A stretch of DNA of 64,000 nt from Chitinophaga pendula (GCF_020386615.1 NZ_CP077769.1:3100001-3164000), one strand, 5' to 3'. Numbered from the stretch's first letter, positions 9,907 through 19,956 are shown. Translations and numbers: made by a program. The notes: generated from the sequence alone by a model not told the origin.

Positions 9907-12900
9907 CTGCCCCTGGCCCCGCCAGCTCTTCATTATCCTGTTCCTCCTGCGGCAGCACAATTGTACATACAACAAACCTTCGAGCCGGATAACATCGCCT
10001 ATAATATGGCTGGTGCCTTCCACCTACAGGGTCGCCTGGACATATATCGCCTGAACGCAGCCTTCCTCCAGCTGCTGCAAAGACAGCAACAGCTTCGTGC
10101 AGCATTTTTCCTGCAGGACAATAAGGTCTGCCAGCAGATCTCCTCCCTCACCGCATTCCATACAGAAGAACGCCCCTGGCCGGTCGACAAGCCTGTAACC
10201 TCCGACGCACTGGCCGATCATTTCCATGCCTTCATCCGCCCCTTCGATCTTTCCCAACCGCCTTTACTGCGCGCTGCGTTGACCGACCTCCCGGATCAAA
10301 CACAACTGCTCCTGCTGGACATACATCATATCATCGCAGATGGCTGGTCCGTCAATATCTGCCTGCAGGAACTACTACAGCTATACGCTGGCGATACCCT
10401 CCCGGCTCCCGAACGGCAGTATACAGACTACGCCGTATGGTACGATCAATCCGATAATACACCTGCATACTGGCAGCAACTGTTCTCCTCCGGCATCCCG
10501 GTACTCCAGCTCCCGCTCGACTTTCCTAGACCTGCCCTGCTGACCTATCAAGGCGATAGTTACTACAGCACATTGGATAAGAATACCACCACGGCTATCC
10601 GCAGTCTGGCAGCCACCCACCAGGTATCCGCATTTACCGTAATGCTCACCGCATACAATATCCTGCTGCATCGCTATTCCGGACAGGAAGATATCGTAAT
10701 AGGTATCCCCATGGCCAACAGACCCTACCAATGTCTGCAGCCCCTGATAGGTATGTTTGTCAACACCCTGCCACTTCGCACCATGCCGCAGCCAGATAGA
10801 TCGGTGCTCAGCCTGATGCAGGAAGTACAGCAAATGCTGGCGACAGCCTCCGCACACAGTAATAGTACCGTCAATGATCTCCCAGAATTACTGGATCTTC
10901 CCCGCGATATCAGCCGGCATCCCCTGTTCGATGTATTACTGGCCTGGCAACAGGCACCGGTAGCAATAGCACAGGCAGGCCCCTACGCTGTCAGTCAGTT
11001 GCCTTTTACCGCGCCTACGGCCAAATATGACCTTACCCTGGAAGCCACCGACCACGAACAGGAAATTCAATTGCGCTTCGAATACAATACCCGCCTCTTT
11101 CTCCCCCAGACCATCGCCCGGATGACCTGCCAGCTACAAGCCGTCCTGCTGGCCATGACACAGTCCGTTACACAACGCATCGGCAGCATCGAATTCCTGT
11201 CACCCGAAGAACGGCATAAACTGCTGTATACCTTGAACGATACTAGAGCTGATTTCCCCGATACACATACCCTGCATAGCATATTCGATCAACAAGCCGC
11301 AGCCACGCCGGATCATATCGCCGTCATCTTCCGCGAACAACAACTTACCTACGCCGCCGTAGCACAACATGCCAACGCCTTGGCATTACAACTGGTCCAG
11401 GCAGGCATAAGACCTGGCGATATTGTCGCCATCCTCGCCGAACGCTCCGCAGCATTGCCTGTAGGTATACTGGCCATCCTGAAAGCTGGCGCCGCCTACC
11501 TACCCATCAGCCCCTCCTATCCTGCAGACAGGATACAGTATATGCTCGACGATAGCAAAGCTGCCGTACTCCTGACCGAACGTTGCCATCAGCACTCGAT
11601 CGCTTTCAATGGTGTCACCTTGCTGCTCGACGAAGCACTGCAACAAACAGCAACAGCAGGTCCTGCTATAATTACGCCCGCATCCTCGCTGGCTTATGTG
11701 ATATATACCTCCGGCTCTACCGGCAAACCCAAAGGTGCCATGATAGCCCACCGCGCTGCCGTTAACCGCATATGGTGGATGCAGCAGCAATACCCGCTGT
11801 CCACCGGGGATGTCATCCTTCAGAAAACGCCGTATACATTCGATGTGTCTGTCTGGGAACTTTTCTGGTGGGCCTTTGCCGGCGCAGCCGTTTGCTTCCT
11901 GGAACCGGCGGGAGAAAAAGATCCGGCCGTTATCATGGACACCATTGCGCAACACCGCATCACTACCTTACACTTCGTACCGTCCATGTTACAGGTATCG
12001 CTCGAATTCCTGAAAGCCTATCCAGGTAAATGGGATCTCAGCTCCCTGAAAAGAGTGTTCGCCAGCGGTGAAGCCCTCCAGCCACAACAGGTGGATGGCT
12101 TCCGCGAATGCCTGCAAACTCCCTATGGCGCCACCCTGCATAACCTGTACGGCCCTACGGAGGCAGCGATCGATGTTACCTGGTTCGATTGCCCCGATGC
12201 GCCGGCTCCGGCATCCATCCCCATCGGGAAACCCATCAGCAATATCCGCCTCTACATACTCAACCCCGACGGTCGCCTTCAACCAGAGGGCGTACCGGGA
12301 GAACTCTATATCTCCGGTACCGGCGTCGGAGAAGGATACCTTAACAGACCAGACCTCACCGCAGAGAAATTCCTGCCGGACCCTTTCTTCCCCACACAAC
12401 GGATGTACCGCACCGGCGACCTCGCCCGATGGTGCCCCGATGGTAACATGGCCTACCTCGGCCGCATCGATCACCAGGTCAAGATCAGGGGATATCGCAT
12501 AGAACCAGGAGAGATCGCCCAACAGCTACTCAAAGCCGCCGATATCACAGAGGCGATCGTCACCGCCTGGACACCACCAGCTGCCCAGCCACAATTATGC
12601 GCATACTATGTAGCCGCAAGCCCTATAGACACTCAGGAGCTGCGGGACCTCCTGTCACGGGAACTGCCCGAATACATGATACCGGCGCATTTCATGCAGA
12701 TAGATCACATCCCGCTATCTCCCAATGGTAAAGCCGACCTGAAAGCCTTGCCGACGCCCACAACGGAGCAATGCAGTACCTTCCCTGTTACGGCGCCTGC
12801 CAACGAAACAGAAGCATCACTGCTCCACATCTGGAAAGAAGTATTACAAACCGGTACTGTCGGCACCACACATGCTTTCTTCTCCCTGGGCGGAGACTCC

Positions 12901-15900
12901 ATCAAAGCAATACAGGTCGCAGCCAAAGCTGCCTTGCAGGGCATACAGGTAAGTATCAAAGATATCTTCCGCTATCCCACCGTCCGCCAGCTCGCCACAG
13001 TCGCCTCCCCGCTGGCAACCGTCGTCGCCACACACTATACGCCCCTGGTACACCAGACAGCAGGCAGATACGAGCTCTCCCCCATGCAAAGCGGCATCCT
13101 CTTCCACGATATGACCGTGCACGCCGCCGGCGCCTATCACGTGCAAATGGTCCTTCACCTCGATAGCAACATACAACCGGCCCTGCTGGAAAACTGCTAT
13201 CGCATACTCATCCGCACACACGATATACTACGCACGACCTTCCACCACCAGGGACTGATACATCCATTGCAGGAAGTACATACAGATATCCCTCATCACT
13301 TTCATTACAGAGACTTTTCTGGCTGCGACATCACAACGCAACAGGCGCTACTAACAAATACCTTACAGACAGACATGCAGGAGCTGTATCACCTGGCAAC
13401 AGGACCGCTCCACCGGTTGTATCTGCTACATACCGCCCACACACAGTGTAGCATCATCTTCAGCTTCCATCATATCATACTGGATGGATGGAGCCTTATC
13501 ATGCTGCTACAGGACCTGCTCAAGACCTATCACCTGCTGTCTACCGGCAACGCCGCCTTGTCTGCCCGGCCACAGCCTTTCAGCAGCTACCTCCGCTGGC
13601 TAAGTACCCAATCCCGGAAAGCCGCACTGCACCACTGGACCGGGTACCTGGCGCACTACACACAGCGCACATCGATACAACGGCTCAAAAAACAGCAGGC
13701 AACATACCTGGTACACGAACAACAGCATATCATCCCGGCTACCATCTATGATGGGCTGAAGACACTGGCACAACAACAACAAGTTACCGTCAACAATATC
13801 ATCCAGGCGGCCTGGGGCCTCTTATTGCAACGACACAACAATACCAATGATGTAGTCTATGGCGCCGTCCGATCCAACAGGCCGACGAGCATCCCACAAA
13901 TAGATACCATCGCAGGCATTTTTATCAATACCCTACCCGTACGTATACAAACGACACCAGACACCCTGTTCTCCGAACTGGTACAGTCCGTACAGACCGA
14001 CGCCCTCTCCGCAGATCAATATGCCTACCTCCCGCTGGCAGACATTCAGCAATGCAGCGAGATCAGACAAGACCTCATCGATCATATCCTCGTATTCGAA
14101 AACTATCCCGTAGATCAGGGATTACTCCATCAACACTCTACCGCCGGTCAGCAACTGAAGATCCGCGAGGCTGTCTTTAACGAACAAACACATTATGACC
14201 TCAACGTCATTATCGTCCCGCAACAGGATCTTCGCATCCGGTTCAATTACAACCAGGCCGCTTATGACGATATGCAGATCGCTTATCTGGCAGCAGGACT
14301 AGCCACAATACTACACAGCGTCACCACGCAGCCGGATATACCAGTACAAAAGGTGACGGTGATCAGCCCGGAAGAACAACATACACTGGACACCTTCAAT
14401 GCCACCGCCGCCAGCTATCAACAACCGCCCGTATTACACACCTGGTTCGATCAACGGGTAGCCCTTCACCCCACTGCCCCCGCAGTGTTTCACAATGGCA
14501 ACCGTACAGATTATGAGACCTTACAGGCACAAGCCAACACCATTGCAGCAGCATTGCTGCAAAAAGGCATCGGCCCACAACAGGCCGTGGCCCTGATAGC
14601 GGATCGTTCTGCCACCTTCATCGCGGCGGTATTGGGTATCCTGAAAGCAGGTGCCACCATCGTACCAATAGATAAAGATTATCCCGCGGAAAGAATTCAA
14701 TATATCCTCGACGACAGCCAGACCACCATCTGCCTCGTCGAAGCACACCTGCCCTTCCTATCCACAGTACCACAGCTCACTATCACAGCTGCACTGCGCA
14801 CTAATATCAACGGCACCTGCTATCCCGATAGTCACGCACAAGACCTGCTATACATCATCTACACGTCAGGTACCACCGGCAAACCCAAAGGGGTGATGCT
14901 GGAACATCGCAACCTGGCCAACCTCATCGCTCATCAGCAATGCAAAGGCCAGATCAACGACACCAGCAGGGTACTGCAGTTCACCACACACTGTTTCGAT
15001 GTATACTACCAGGAAATATTTACGACCCTCCTGGGGGGTGGCTGTCTCTACATCATCAGCGAAACAGATAAAAGAGATATACCTACACTGTTCAATTATA
15101 TCGATACACATCAGATCCCGACTATATTCCTGCCTACGGCCTATCTGAAATTCCTGTTCGGACAACTCGTCTATGCACAGCAGATACCTACCTGTATCCG
15201 GCATATCATCACGGCAGGCGAACAATTGACCGTGTCTCCCTTGTTGGACAATTACCTGCGACAGGGTAATACCACCCTGCATAACCACTATGGTCCCTCA
15301 GAAACACATGTTGCCACCACCTATGAATATACGGCGGGCACCACCAATACCGACGTACCTCCGATAGGTAAACCAGTCATCAACAACCGTATTTACATCC
15401 TCGACAAATCTCTCCGGCCACAACCACTGGGTGCAATCGGAGAAATATATATCGCAGGGGCCAACGTAGGTCGAGGCTATGCTGCCAATACCACCTTAAC
15501 GCAAGAACGTTTTCTCCAAGATCCTTTCCTGACAAAGGAAAGGATGTATCGCACCGGAGACCTCGGATACTATCTGCCCGATGGCAATATCTGCTATGCC
15601 GGACGCATCGATCATCAGTTAAAGATCAGGGGCTATCGTGTAGAACCGGGTGAAATTGAAGCACGGCTGCTACAACACCGGGCCATAAACGCTGCTGCTG
15701 TCATCGCATATGATGGCACACAACAGGATAAATACCTGGTAGCCTACTTCTCCGCGTCATCCGCACTACCCATCGACGAGGTTAAAGACTGGCTGTCAGC
15801 CACACTTCCCGCATACATGGTACCTGCCTTACTGATGCAGTTGCCGGCTATCCCGCTAACGGCAAATGGTAAAGTAGACCGGAAAGCCCTGCCTGCACCT

Positions 15901-18900
15901 GATCAATGGCAACAGGCCACCACTACACTGGCGCCAACCACTGATACAGAGATCCGCCTGGCCGGCATCTGGCAGGAGATATTAGAAAACAATAACTTCG
16001 GAATTACACAGGATTTTTTCTCCCTGGGAGGACATTCACTCAAAGCAGCACTCCTGGCCGCTCATATACAAAAGGTCTTTCAGGTCCATCTGCCATTGCA
16101 GGAGATATTTACACAGCGTACAATACAGAGGATCGCCAATGCGATCGATAAATGCACACCGGCATTAGCCTATCTGCCTATCCCGGAAGCACCGGTAGCA
16201 GCATACTATGCCTTATCTGCCGCCCAGAACCGGCTGTTTGTCCTCGCGCAAATGGAAGGTCCTGGTACCGCTTACAATGTCCCTTTCCTCGCCCGTGTCA
16301 AAGGTGAAATTGATACCACCCGGCTGGAATACGCTATCAACCAGCTCATCCACCGGCATGAAGCATTACGCACCGCCTTCCTGCTGAAAGCAGGTACACC
16401 CGTACAGGTGATACTACCAGCCGTATATTGTGCGCTCGACCGCCTGCAGGCTACCTCAGATGGTATCCGCGAAGCATTAGCATGGATAGCGCCCTTCGAC
16501 CTGGCCCAGGCTCCCCTCGTACGCGCCGCCTGGATCACCTGCCCGGATCAGCTGCCTCCCCTCTTCATCATAGACATGCATCATATCATCACAGATGGCG
16601 TGTCCATGGAAATGCTGATCAAAGAACTCTGGCAGTTATATGATGGAATCAACCTCTCTCACCCGCGCTTGCAATACAAAGATTATGCTGCCTGGCAACA
16701 CACCAGCCGCGATACTCCCGCCTGGCAACAACAAAAGGAGTACTGGCTGCACCAGCTCACACCGGATAATATTCCCGTATTAAGCCTGCCCGAAGATCTG
16801 CCCCGGCCGGCCGTACAATGTTTCGATGGCGCCGAATACTTTCATCCCATCCCCGTATACCTCGTACAGGAAATGTATCAACAGGCAGCCACACAGGGAG
16901 TCACTCCCTTTATGTTCAGCCTGGCGGTATGTTACCTGCTGTTATACAAATACAGCGGACAGGAAGATATACTAATCGGTACACCAGTAGCGGGCCGCTC
17001 ACATGTGGACATGCAACACATGGCAGGGCTGTTCGTCAACACCCTCGTATTACGGGGGCAACCTGCATCCACCGACTCCTTCGCCACATTCCTGCAACAG
17101 ATCCGAAATACCGTCATACAAGGCACCGCCCACCAGGATTTTCAATTCGAAGAACTGATAGAACACCTCCAGCTATCCCGTGACCTGAGCCGCAATCCCA
17201 TATTCGATGTCATGTTCTCCTATCTGCAGGTGAATGCCTTGCAACTAAGCACTGCTACTTATGATATATCCCCCCTCCTGTTCCCCGCAGATAAAGCAAA
17301 ATTTGACCTCGCCTTCAGCATCCAGGAACAACCGGATAATTGCCAGCTCTCCATCAACTATGCCACTTCCCTCTTCCGGGAAGACACGATCAAACGTATG
17401 GCAGCCCATTATTGCCACCTGCTGGAGAGCGTGTTAAAAGATATGCATAGTCCTATAGCTACCCTCTCGCTGGCAACACCCGGGGAAGTACATACCGTCT
17501 TCAGCACCTTTAACAATACCCGCATGGTATACCCAGTTGTAACCATACAAGAGGCCTTCCAGCAGCAGGTAATAAAAACACCCGATGCCACCGCCATCTT
17601 GTTTAGGGACACCACGCTAACTTATGATCGCCTCAATCAACAGGCCAATCAGCTGGCTCGTTATCTCCAGGAACAAGGTGCTCTCCCGGGACAGCACATA
17701 GGTATCATGATGGAACGTTGCGCAGATACCATCATCGCTATGCTGGCCATTCTGAAAACAGGGGCCGCCTATGTACCGCTGGTACCCGAGCTCCCTGATG
17801 ACCGGCTGCTGGCAATGCTCAACGACGCTGACATTACGATCGTACTCTGTACCCACGAAGCCATACAAGCCCATGATAGCCTCCGCCTCGGAAAAGATCG
17901 CGTATTAATCACCAACGATCAGTGGCATACACAAGCAAACCGCTTCAATGCCGCTGACTTCTCCAAGCCGCTATGCACACCGGCACACCTGGCATATATC
18001 ATCTACACATCCGGATCTACCGGTATACCCAAAGGGGTAATGATAGAACATAAAAGCGTACTGAATCTCGCCACCTGGTTCAATCGCGAACATGACCTGC
18101 CCACCAATAACCGCGTGCTGCAAATGACCAGTATCGGCTTCGATGTATCCGTAGAAGAGATCATCGTTCCACTGCTCAACGGTGCCGGTATCTACCTGTT
18201 GGAAGATGACCACAAACTGGACAAACAACTGTTCAGTGCCTTTATACGACAACATGCCATCAACATCGCGGAGATCGTACCCACCTTGTTGTATGATTTC
18301 ATCGTAGATAATCCTCCGTTCGAAAGCCTGCGTACCATCATCACCGGCGCAGAGAAACTGGATGCTACACTGAAAAACCAGGTATTAGACAAAGGGTATC
18401 GACTATATAACATATACGGACCTACGGAAACAACCGTAAACGCCACTGCTAAAAAATGTACGGAAGACGACGATACCATCGGCCTGCCTATGGCCAACAC
18501 CCGTATCTATATCCTCGATCAGCACAACAACCTGTTGCCGGTTAGTATACCGGGAGAAATATGCATAGCCGGGCATTCCCTGGCGCGAGGATATCTCAAC
18601 AATCCGGAACAGACCAATACCCGTTTTGTCAAAGATCCCTTTCAGCCGGAACAGCGCATGTACCGCACCGGCGATCTCGCCTGCTGGACATCACAGGGAG
18701 AGATCCGTTTCCTGGGAAGAATAGACCAACAGGTTAAGATCAGGGGATATCGCATAGAATTGGGAGAAATAGCCACCAGGCTGGCAGCATTGCCACATAT
18801 CAAAGAAGTAGTCGTATTGGCACAACAGGACAAAAACAACAGCGCCTATCTATGCGCCTGGTTCACCGCCCATACAACATATGCCGCCGCCACCTTACGT

Positions 18901-19950
18901 ACACTCCTGGCAAAAGAGCTGCCGGAGTATATGCTGCCGGCGTTCTTTGTGCAGCTGGATAATATCCCCATGACGCTTAACGGCAAGACAGACTACAAAA
19001 AACTCCCCTCACCAGACAAGGCAATGCACAGCACCACACCATACGAGATACCTGCCAACGATACCGAAACACGCCTGCTTAATATATGGCAACAGGTACT
19101 CTCGCAGGAACGGATCGGCGTGCTGGATAATTTCTTTGAGATAGGCGGCCATTCCATGAAGGCAATAGCCGTGATGTCACACCTGCATCAACAGGGGCCT
19201 TCCGCCATCACACTCGCAGATATATTCCGCTATCCCACCATCCGGACACTGGCACATCAGATCGATGCTGCTGCGGAAACGGCACTATCATTTATCACTA
19301 CGCTGACTCCGGTAAGAGACCGTCATCTGTTTGCCTTCCCGCCTGCGATGGGACAAGCACTCGCCTATAACGCACTCGCACAACATATAACCACACATAC
19401 GCTGCACAGCTTTAACTACATAGACCGGGAAGATCGTATTACACAATATGTAAAGCAGATCAAAGCTATTCAACCTCGCGGTCCCTACCTGCTCATGGGC
19501 TATTCCGCAGGCGGGAACCTCGCCTTCGAGGTAGCCAAAGCATTGCAGGAAGAAGGAGAGATCATATCCGACATCATCATGATCGATGCCATTCGCCGGG
19601 TGAATAAAATGGGTAGTACCGGTACCGGCAGGGCGGCAGTAAAAGAAGAGATTTTAACGGCACTTGCACAGCACCAGCTGAGTAACGCAGCTCCCGGTTA
19701 TATCGAAAAGCTGGTGGATGACTCTTATGCTTATACCGCCTACGTAGATGAGCTGGTCAACGAAGGATGTATACATGCCAACATCTATGTAATAGCTGCC
19801 GCCGAAATACAGGAATATCAATGGGAAGACGCTACTACCGGAATAGTAAGTATTATCGCGGGGATAGGTCCACATATTGAAATGTTGGGCAACCCGGCTT
19901 ATCTGCCGCACAATGCACAACTCATCAACACGATATTGTCAACACGGTAA
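6787..19950 (+). CDS. Four-module non-ribosomal peptide synthetase (C-A-T)x4-TE
   Basis: This 4387-residue cytoplasmic megasynthase assembles and releases a peptide. The order is C1-A1-T1-C2-A2-T2-C3-A3-T3-C4-A4-T4-TE. All four condensation domains keep HHxxxDG (H139, H1180, H2228, H3265 are the first His residues). The carrier serines are S993, S2038, S3084 and S4123. All four A domains keep the YTSG(S/T)TGxPKG loop and the A10 lysine (K938, K1982, K3029, K4067). The thioesterase has GYSAGG with S4240. No epimerisation or methylation domain is present, and no dual C/E signature was seen, so residues are probably all L. The protein begins with a condensation domain although no upstream module exists, which implies acylation of the first residue or a donor made elsewhere. 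Genes 5' of it (carbamoyltransferase, P450) share the transcript. Confidence 0.97.
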   Translation: MTQQAFAATQPLTPAQLDIYLHQQRYPDSPFYIIGGYYRLKGRLQLPLLKAAALGIVNREAAFRTRLDIKGDIPLQYYAETSLSDIPVIDYSGEQTPLELALTSLRQDFATPFSLTTQLFHLSIVRLSDTDQLVYIKAHHLILDGWGFTLFLRQLLADYQQLTNGQVPEASTFDFRHAVAAINSQRQDTAAFLPHRQYWSQKFSPLPPQLLYPISENNSLKSRRHQLAVPYEQYEQLLSLANDNGVSIFHVLLGLLYVYFTRACQTDELVIGLPVHNRTNARFKKVLGIFASTAAARFSYGTSLSFKDLLREIKQAQKQDYRYQEYPLGQIYRDLQLLAHNREQLFDITFSFEQFDYNISANDVTEILPRTFTHEHDTQPFNLFVRAYRNNEPVLFDFQLREDHFTTQDGENMLRRFSHLLTYLPLHSDQHIAAMNWLPEEELQQLGIYDTPVIQPVPLFLSQWDTQTLLQAQKTALIADDGSLSYRTLHTKATQLACWLHQQGAGKDMPIAVCLSRSSSLMITLLGIWKAGSAYIPLDPDYPEERINMIIEDAACPLAITEAAFADKFTATPTKAWLYDEIITTPVTPVTLPTVSPDSLAYIIYTSGSTGRPKGVAIEHRTVASFLTAMASQPGLLPEDILLAVTTVCFDIHVLELYLPLYTGATVIMATAADARDAFALRRLLSAYPVTTMQATPATWKMLFLAGWQPHQPFKALCGGEALPPSLAAQFHQHPAISLYNMYGPTEATVWVAASHITSQQQEISIGQPIPGVYWYILDRYGYPAATGMPGELYIAGTCLAREYYRMPERTAASFHIHPGIGAGTRLYASGDHVVRKQDGNYYFRQRIDDQVKIRGFRIEQGEVIAAIIAHPAVKDATVKAWKDEHDEYFLAAYCVLHHTATLDEPSLLQFLANTLPHYMLPAVCCWLDILPLTPNGKVDKKALPLPTDQPAAAQYVAPAGDLEIQLANIWEEILEKPSVSATANYFSLGGHSINNIRLVNAARTRRIPMEVTDIFSYPTVRMLATALQSRHHTVRTTQELPLAPPALHYPVPPAAAQLYIQQTFEPDNIAYNMAGAFHLQGRLDIYRLNAAFLQLLQRQQQLRAAFFLQDNKVCQQISSLTAFHTEERPWPVDKPVTSDALADHFHAFIRPFDLSQPPLLRAALTDLPDQTQLLLLDIHHIIADGWSVNICLQELLQLYAGDTLPAPERQYTDYAVWYDQSDNTPAYWQQLFSSGIPVLQLPLDFPRPALLTYQGDSYYSTLDKNTTTAIRSLAATHQVSAFTVMLTAYNILLHRYSGQEDIVIGIPMANRPYQCLQPLIGMFVNTLPLRTMPQPDRSVLSLMQEVQQMLATASAHSNSTVNDLPELLDLPRDISRHPLFDVLLAWQQAPVAIAQAGPYAVSQLPFTAPTAKYDLTLEATDHEQEIQLRFEYNTRLFLPQTIARMTCQLQAVLLAMTQSVTQRIGSIEFLSPEERHKLLYTLNDTRADFPDTHTLHSIFDQQAAATPDHIAVIFREQQLTYAAVAQHANALALQLVQAGIRPGDIVAILAERSAALPVGILAILKAGAAYLPISPSYPADRIQYMLDDSKAAVLLTERCHQHSIAFNGVTLLLDEALQQTATAGPAIITPASSLAYVIYTSGSTGKPKGAMIAHRAAVNRIWWMQQQYPLSTGDVILQKTPYTFDVSVWELFWWAFAGAAVCFLEPAGEKDPAVIMDTIAQHRITTLHFVPSMLQVSLEFLKAYPGKWDLSSLKRVFASGEALQPQQVDGFRECLQTPYGATLHNLYGPTEAAIDVTWFDCPDAPAPASIPIGKPISNIRLYILNPDGRLQPEGVPGELYISGTGVGEGYLNRPDLTAEKFLPDPFFPTQRMYRTGDLARWCPDGNMAYLGRIDHQVKIRGYRIEPGEIAQQLLKAADITEAIVTAWTPPAAQPQLCAYYVAASPIDTQELRDLLSRELPEYMIPAHFMQIDHIPLSPNGKADLKALPTPTTEQCSTFPVTAPANETEASLLHIWKEVLQTGTVGTTHAFFSLGGDSIKAIQVAAKAALQGIQVSIKDIFRYPTVRQLATVASPLATVVATHYTPLVHQTAGRYELSPMQSGILFHDMTVHAAGAYHVQMVLHLDSNIQPALLENCYRILIRTHDILRTTFHHQGLIHPLQEVHTDIPHHFHYRDFSGCDITTQQALLTNTLQTDMQELYHLATGPLHRLYLLHTAHTQCSIIFSFHHIILDGWSLIMLLQDLLKTYHLLSTGNAALSARPQPFSSYLRWLSTQSRKAALHHWTGYLAHYTQRTSIQRLKKQQATYLVHEQQHIIPATIYDGLKTLAQQQQVTVNNIIQAAWGLLLQRHNNTNDVVYGAVRSNRPTSIPQIDTIAGIFINTLPVRIQTTPDTLFSELVQSVQTDALSADQYAYLPLADIQQCSEIRQDLIDHILVFENYPVDQGLLHQHSTAGQQLKIREAVFNEQTHYDLNVIIVPQQDLRIRFNYNQAAYDDMQIAYLAAGLATILHSVTTQPDIPVQKVTVISPEEQHTLDTFNATAASYQQPPVLHTWFDQRVALHPTAPAVFHNGNRTDYETLQAQANTIAAALLQKGIGPQQAVALIADRSATFIAAVLGILKAGATIVPIDKDYPAERIQYILDDSQTTICLVEAHLPFLSTVPQLTITAALRTNINGTCYPDSHAQDLLYIIYTSGTTGKPKGVMLEHRNLANLIAHQQCKGQINDTSRVLQFTTHCFDVYYQEIFTTLLGGGCLYIISETDKRDIPTLFNYIDTHQIPTIFLPTAYLKFLFGQLVYAQQIPTCIRHIITAGEQLTVSPLLDNYLRQGNTTLHNHYGPSETHVATTYEYTAGTTNTDVPPIGKPVINNRIYILDKSLRPQPLGAIGEIYIAGANVGRGYAANTTLTQERFLQDPFLTKERMYRTGDLGYYLPDGNICYAGRIDHQLKIRGYRVEPGEIEARLLQHRAINAAAVIAYDGTQQDKYLVAYFSASSALPIDEVKDWLSATLPAYMVPALLMQLPAIPLTANGKVDRKALPAPDQWQQATTTLAPTTDTEIRLAGIWQEILENNNFGITQDFFSLGGHSLKAALLAAHIQKVFQVHLPLQEIFTQRTIQRIANAIDKCTPALAYLPIPEAPVAAYYALSAAQNRLFVLAQMEGPGTAYNVPFLARVKGEIDTTRLEYAINQLIHRHEALRTAFLLKAGTPVQVILPAVYCALDRLQATSDGIREALAWIAPFDLAQAPLVRAAWITCPDQLPPLFIIDMHHIITDGVSMEMLIKELWQLYDGINLSHPRLQYKDYAAWQHTSRDTPAWQQQKEYWLHQLTPDNIPVLSLPEDLPRPAVQCFDGAEYFHPIPVYLVQEMYQQAATQGVTPFMFSLAVCYLLLYKYSGQEDILIGTPVAGRSHVDMQHMAGLFVNTLVLRGQPASTDSFATFLQQIRNTVIQGTAHQDFQFEELIEHLQLSRDLSRNPIFDVMFSYLQVNALQLSTATYDISPLLFPADKAKFDLAFSIQEQPDNCQLSINYATSLFREDTIKRMAAHYCHLLESVLKDMHSPIATLSLATPGEVHTVFSTFNNTRMVYPVVTIQEAFQQQVIKTPDATAILFRDTTLTYDRLNQQANQLARYLQEQGALPGQHIGIMMERCADTIIAMLAILKTGAAYVPLVPELPDDRLLAMLNDADITIVLCTHEAIQAHDSLRLGKDRVLITNDQWHTQANRFNAADFSKPLCTPAHLAYIIYTSGSTGIPKGVMIEHKSVLNLATWFNREHDLPTNNRVLQMTSIGFDVSVEEIIVPLLNGAGIYLLEDDHKLDKQLFSAFIRQHAINIAEIVPTLLYDFIVDNPPFESLRTIITGAEKLDATLKNQVLDKGYRLYNIYGPTETTVNATAKKCTEDDDTIGLPMANTRIYILDQHNNLLPVSIPGEICIAGHSLARGYLNNPEQTNTRFVKDPFQPEQRMYRTGDLACWTSQGEIRFLGRIDQQVKIRGYRIELGEIATRLAALPHIKEVVVLAQQDKNNSAYLCAWFTAHTTYAAATLRTLLAKELPEYMLPAFFVQLDNIPMTLNGKTDYKKLPSPDKAMHSTTPYEIPANDTETRLLNIWQQVLSQERIGVLDNFFEIGGHSMKAIAVMSHLHQQGPSAITLADIFRYPTIRTLAHQIDAAAETALSFITTLTPVRDRHLFAFPPAMGQALAYNALAQHITTHTLHSFNYIDREDRITQYVKQIKAIQPRGPYLLMGYSAGGNLAFEVAKALQEEGEIISDIIMIDAIRRVNKMGSTGTGRAAVKEEILTALAQHQLSNAAPGYIEKLVDDSYAYTAYVDELVNEGCIHANIYVIAAAEIQEYQWEDATTGIVSIIAGIGPHIEMLGNPAYLPHNAQLINTILSTR
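9907..13011 (+). other. NRPS module 2: C, A (Ser code), T
   Basis: C2 (about residues 1045-1470) has HHIIADG. A2 (about 1490-1985) has the specificity residues D-V-W-H-F-S-L-I-D-K, matching the serine code (EntF uses DVWHFSLVDK). T2 has LGGDS with S2038. The LGGDS form is often seen before epimerisation domains, but no E domain follows. The serine hydroxyl is a candidate target of the adjacent carbamoyltransferase. Confidence 0.82.
13012..16176 (+). other. NRPS module 3: C, A (Pro-like code), T
   Basis: C3 (about residues 2095-2510) starts SPMQSGILFH and has HHIILDG. A3 (about 2545-3030) has the specificity residues D-V-Q-F-I-A-H-V-A-K, which fit the DVQxIAHVxK pattern of proline and methylproline domains. 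T3 has LGGHS with S3084. The DVQ...IAH core is distinctive, so an imino acid is well supported; which one is not. Confidence 0.75.
16177..19251 (+). other. NRPS module 4: C, A (unusual acidic code), T
   Basis: C4 (about residues 3140-3570) has HHIITDG. A4 (about 3585-4070) has the specificity residues D-V-E-E-I-G-I-V-N-K, with glutamates at the positions equivalent to GrsA 239 and 278. Acidic residues there bind the side-chain amine in ornithine or diaminobutyrate codes such as DVGEIGSIDK, so a basic residue is inferred. I do not recall an exact match. T4 has IGGHS with S4123. Confidence 0.6.
19252..19950 (+). other. NRPS terminal thioesterase domain
   Basis: Residues about 4156-4387 form a type I thioesterase. 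The nucleophile elbow is GYSAGG (S4240), Asp4267 follows the next strand (MIDA), and His4363 lies in GIGPH near the C-terminus, giving a plausible Ser-Asp-His triad. It releases the product by hydrolysis or cyclisation, and the sequence does not say which. Confidence 0.85.
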
Positions 19951-19956
19951 AAAAAT

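Noticed and set aside
13060..14340. Third condensation domain as a dual C/E (epimerising) domain, suggested by its SPMQSGILFH start
   Set aside because: The extra N-terminal HH(I/L)xxxxGD signature of dual domains is absent, so it was treated as an ordinary condensation domain.
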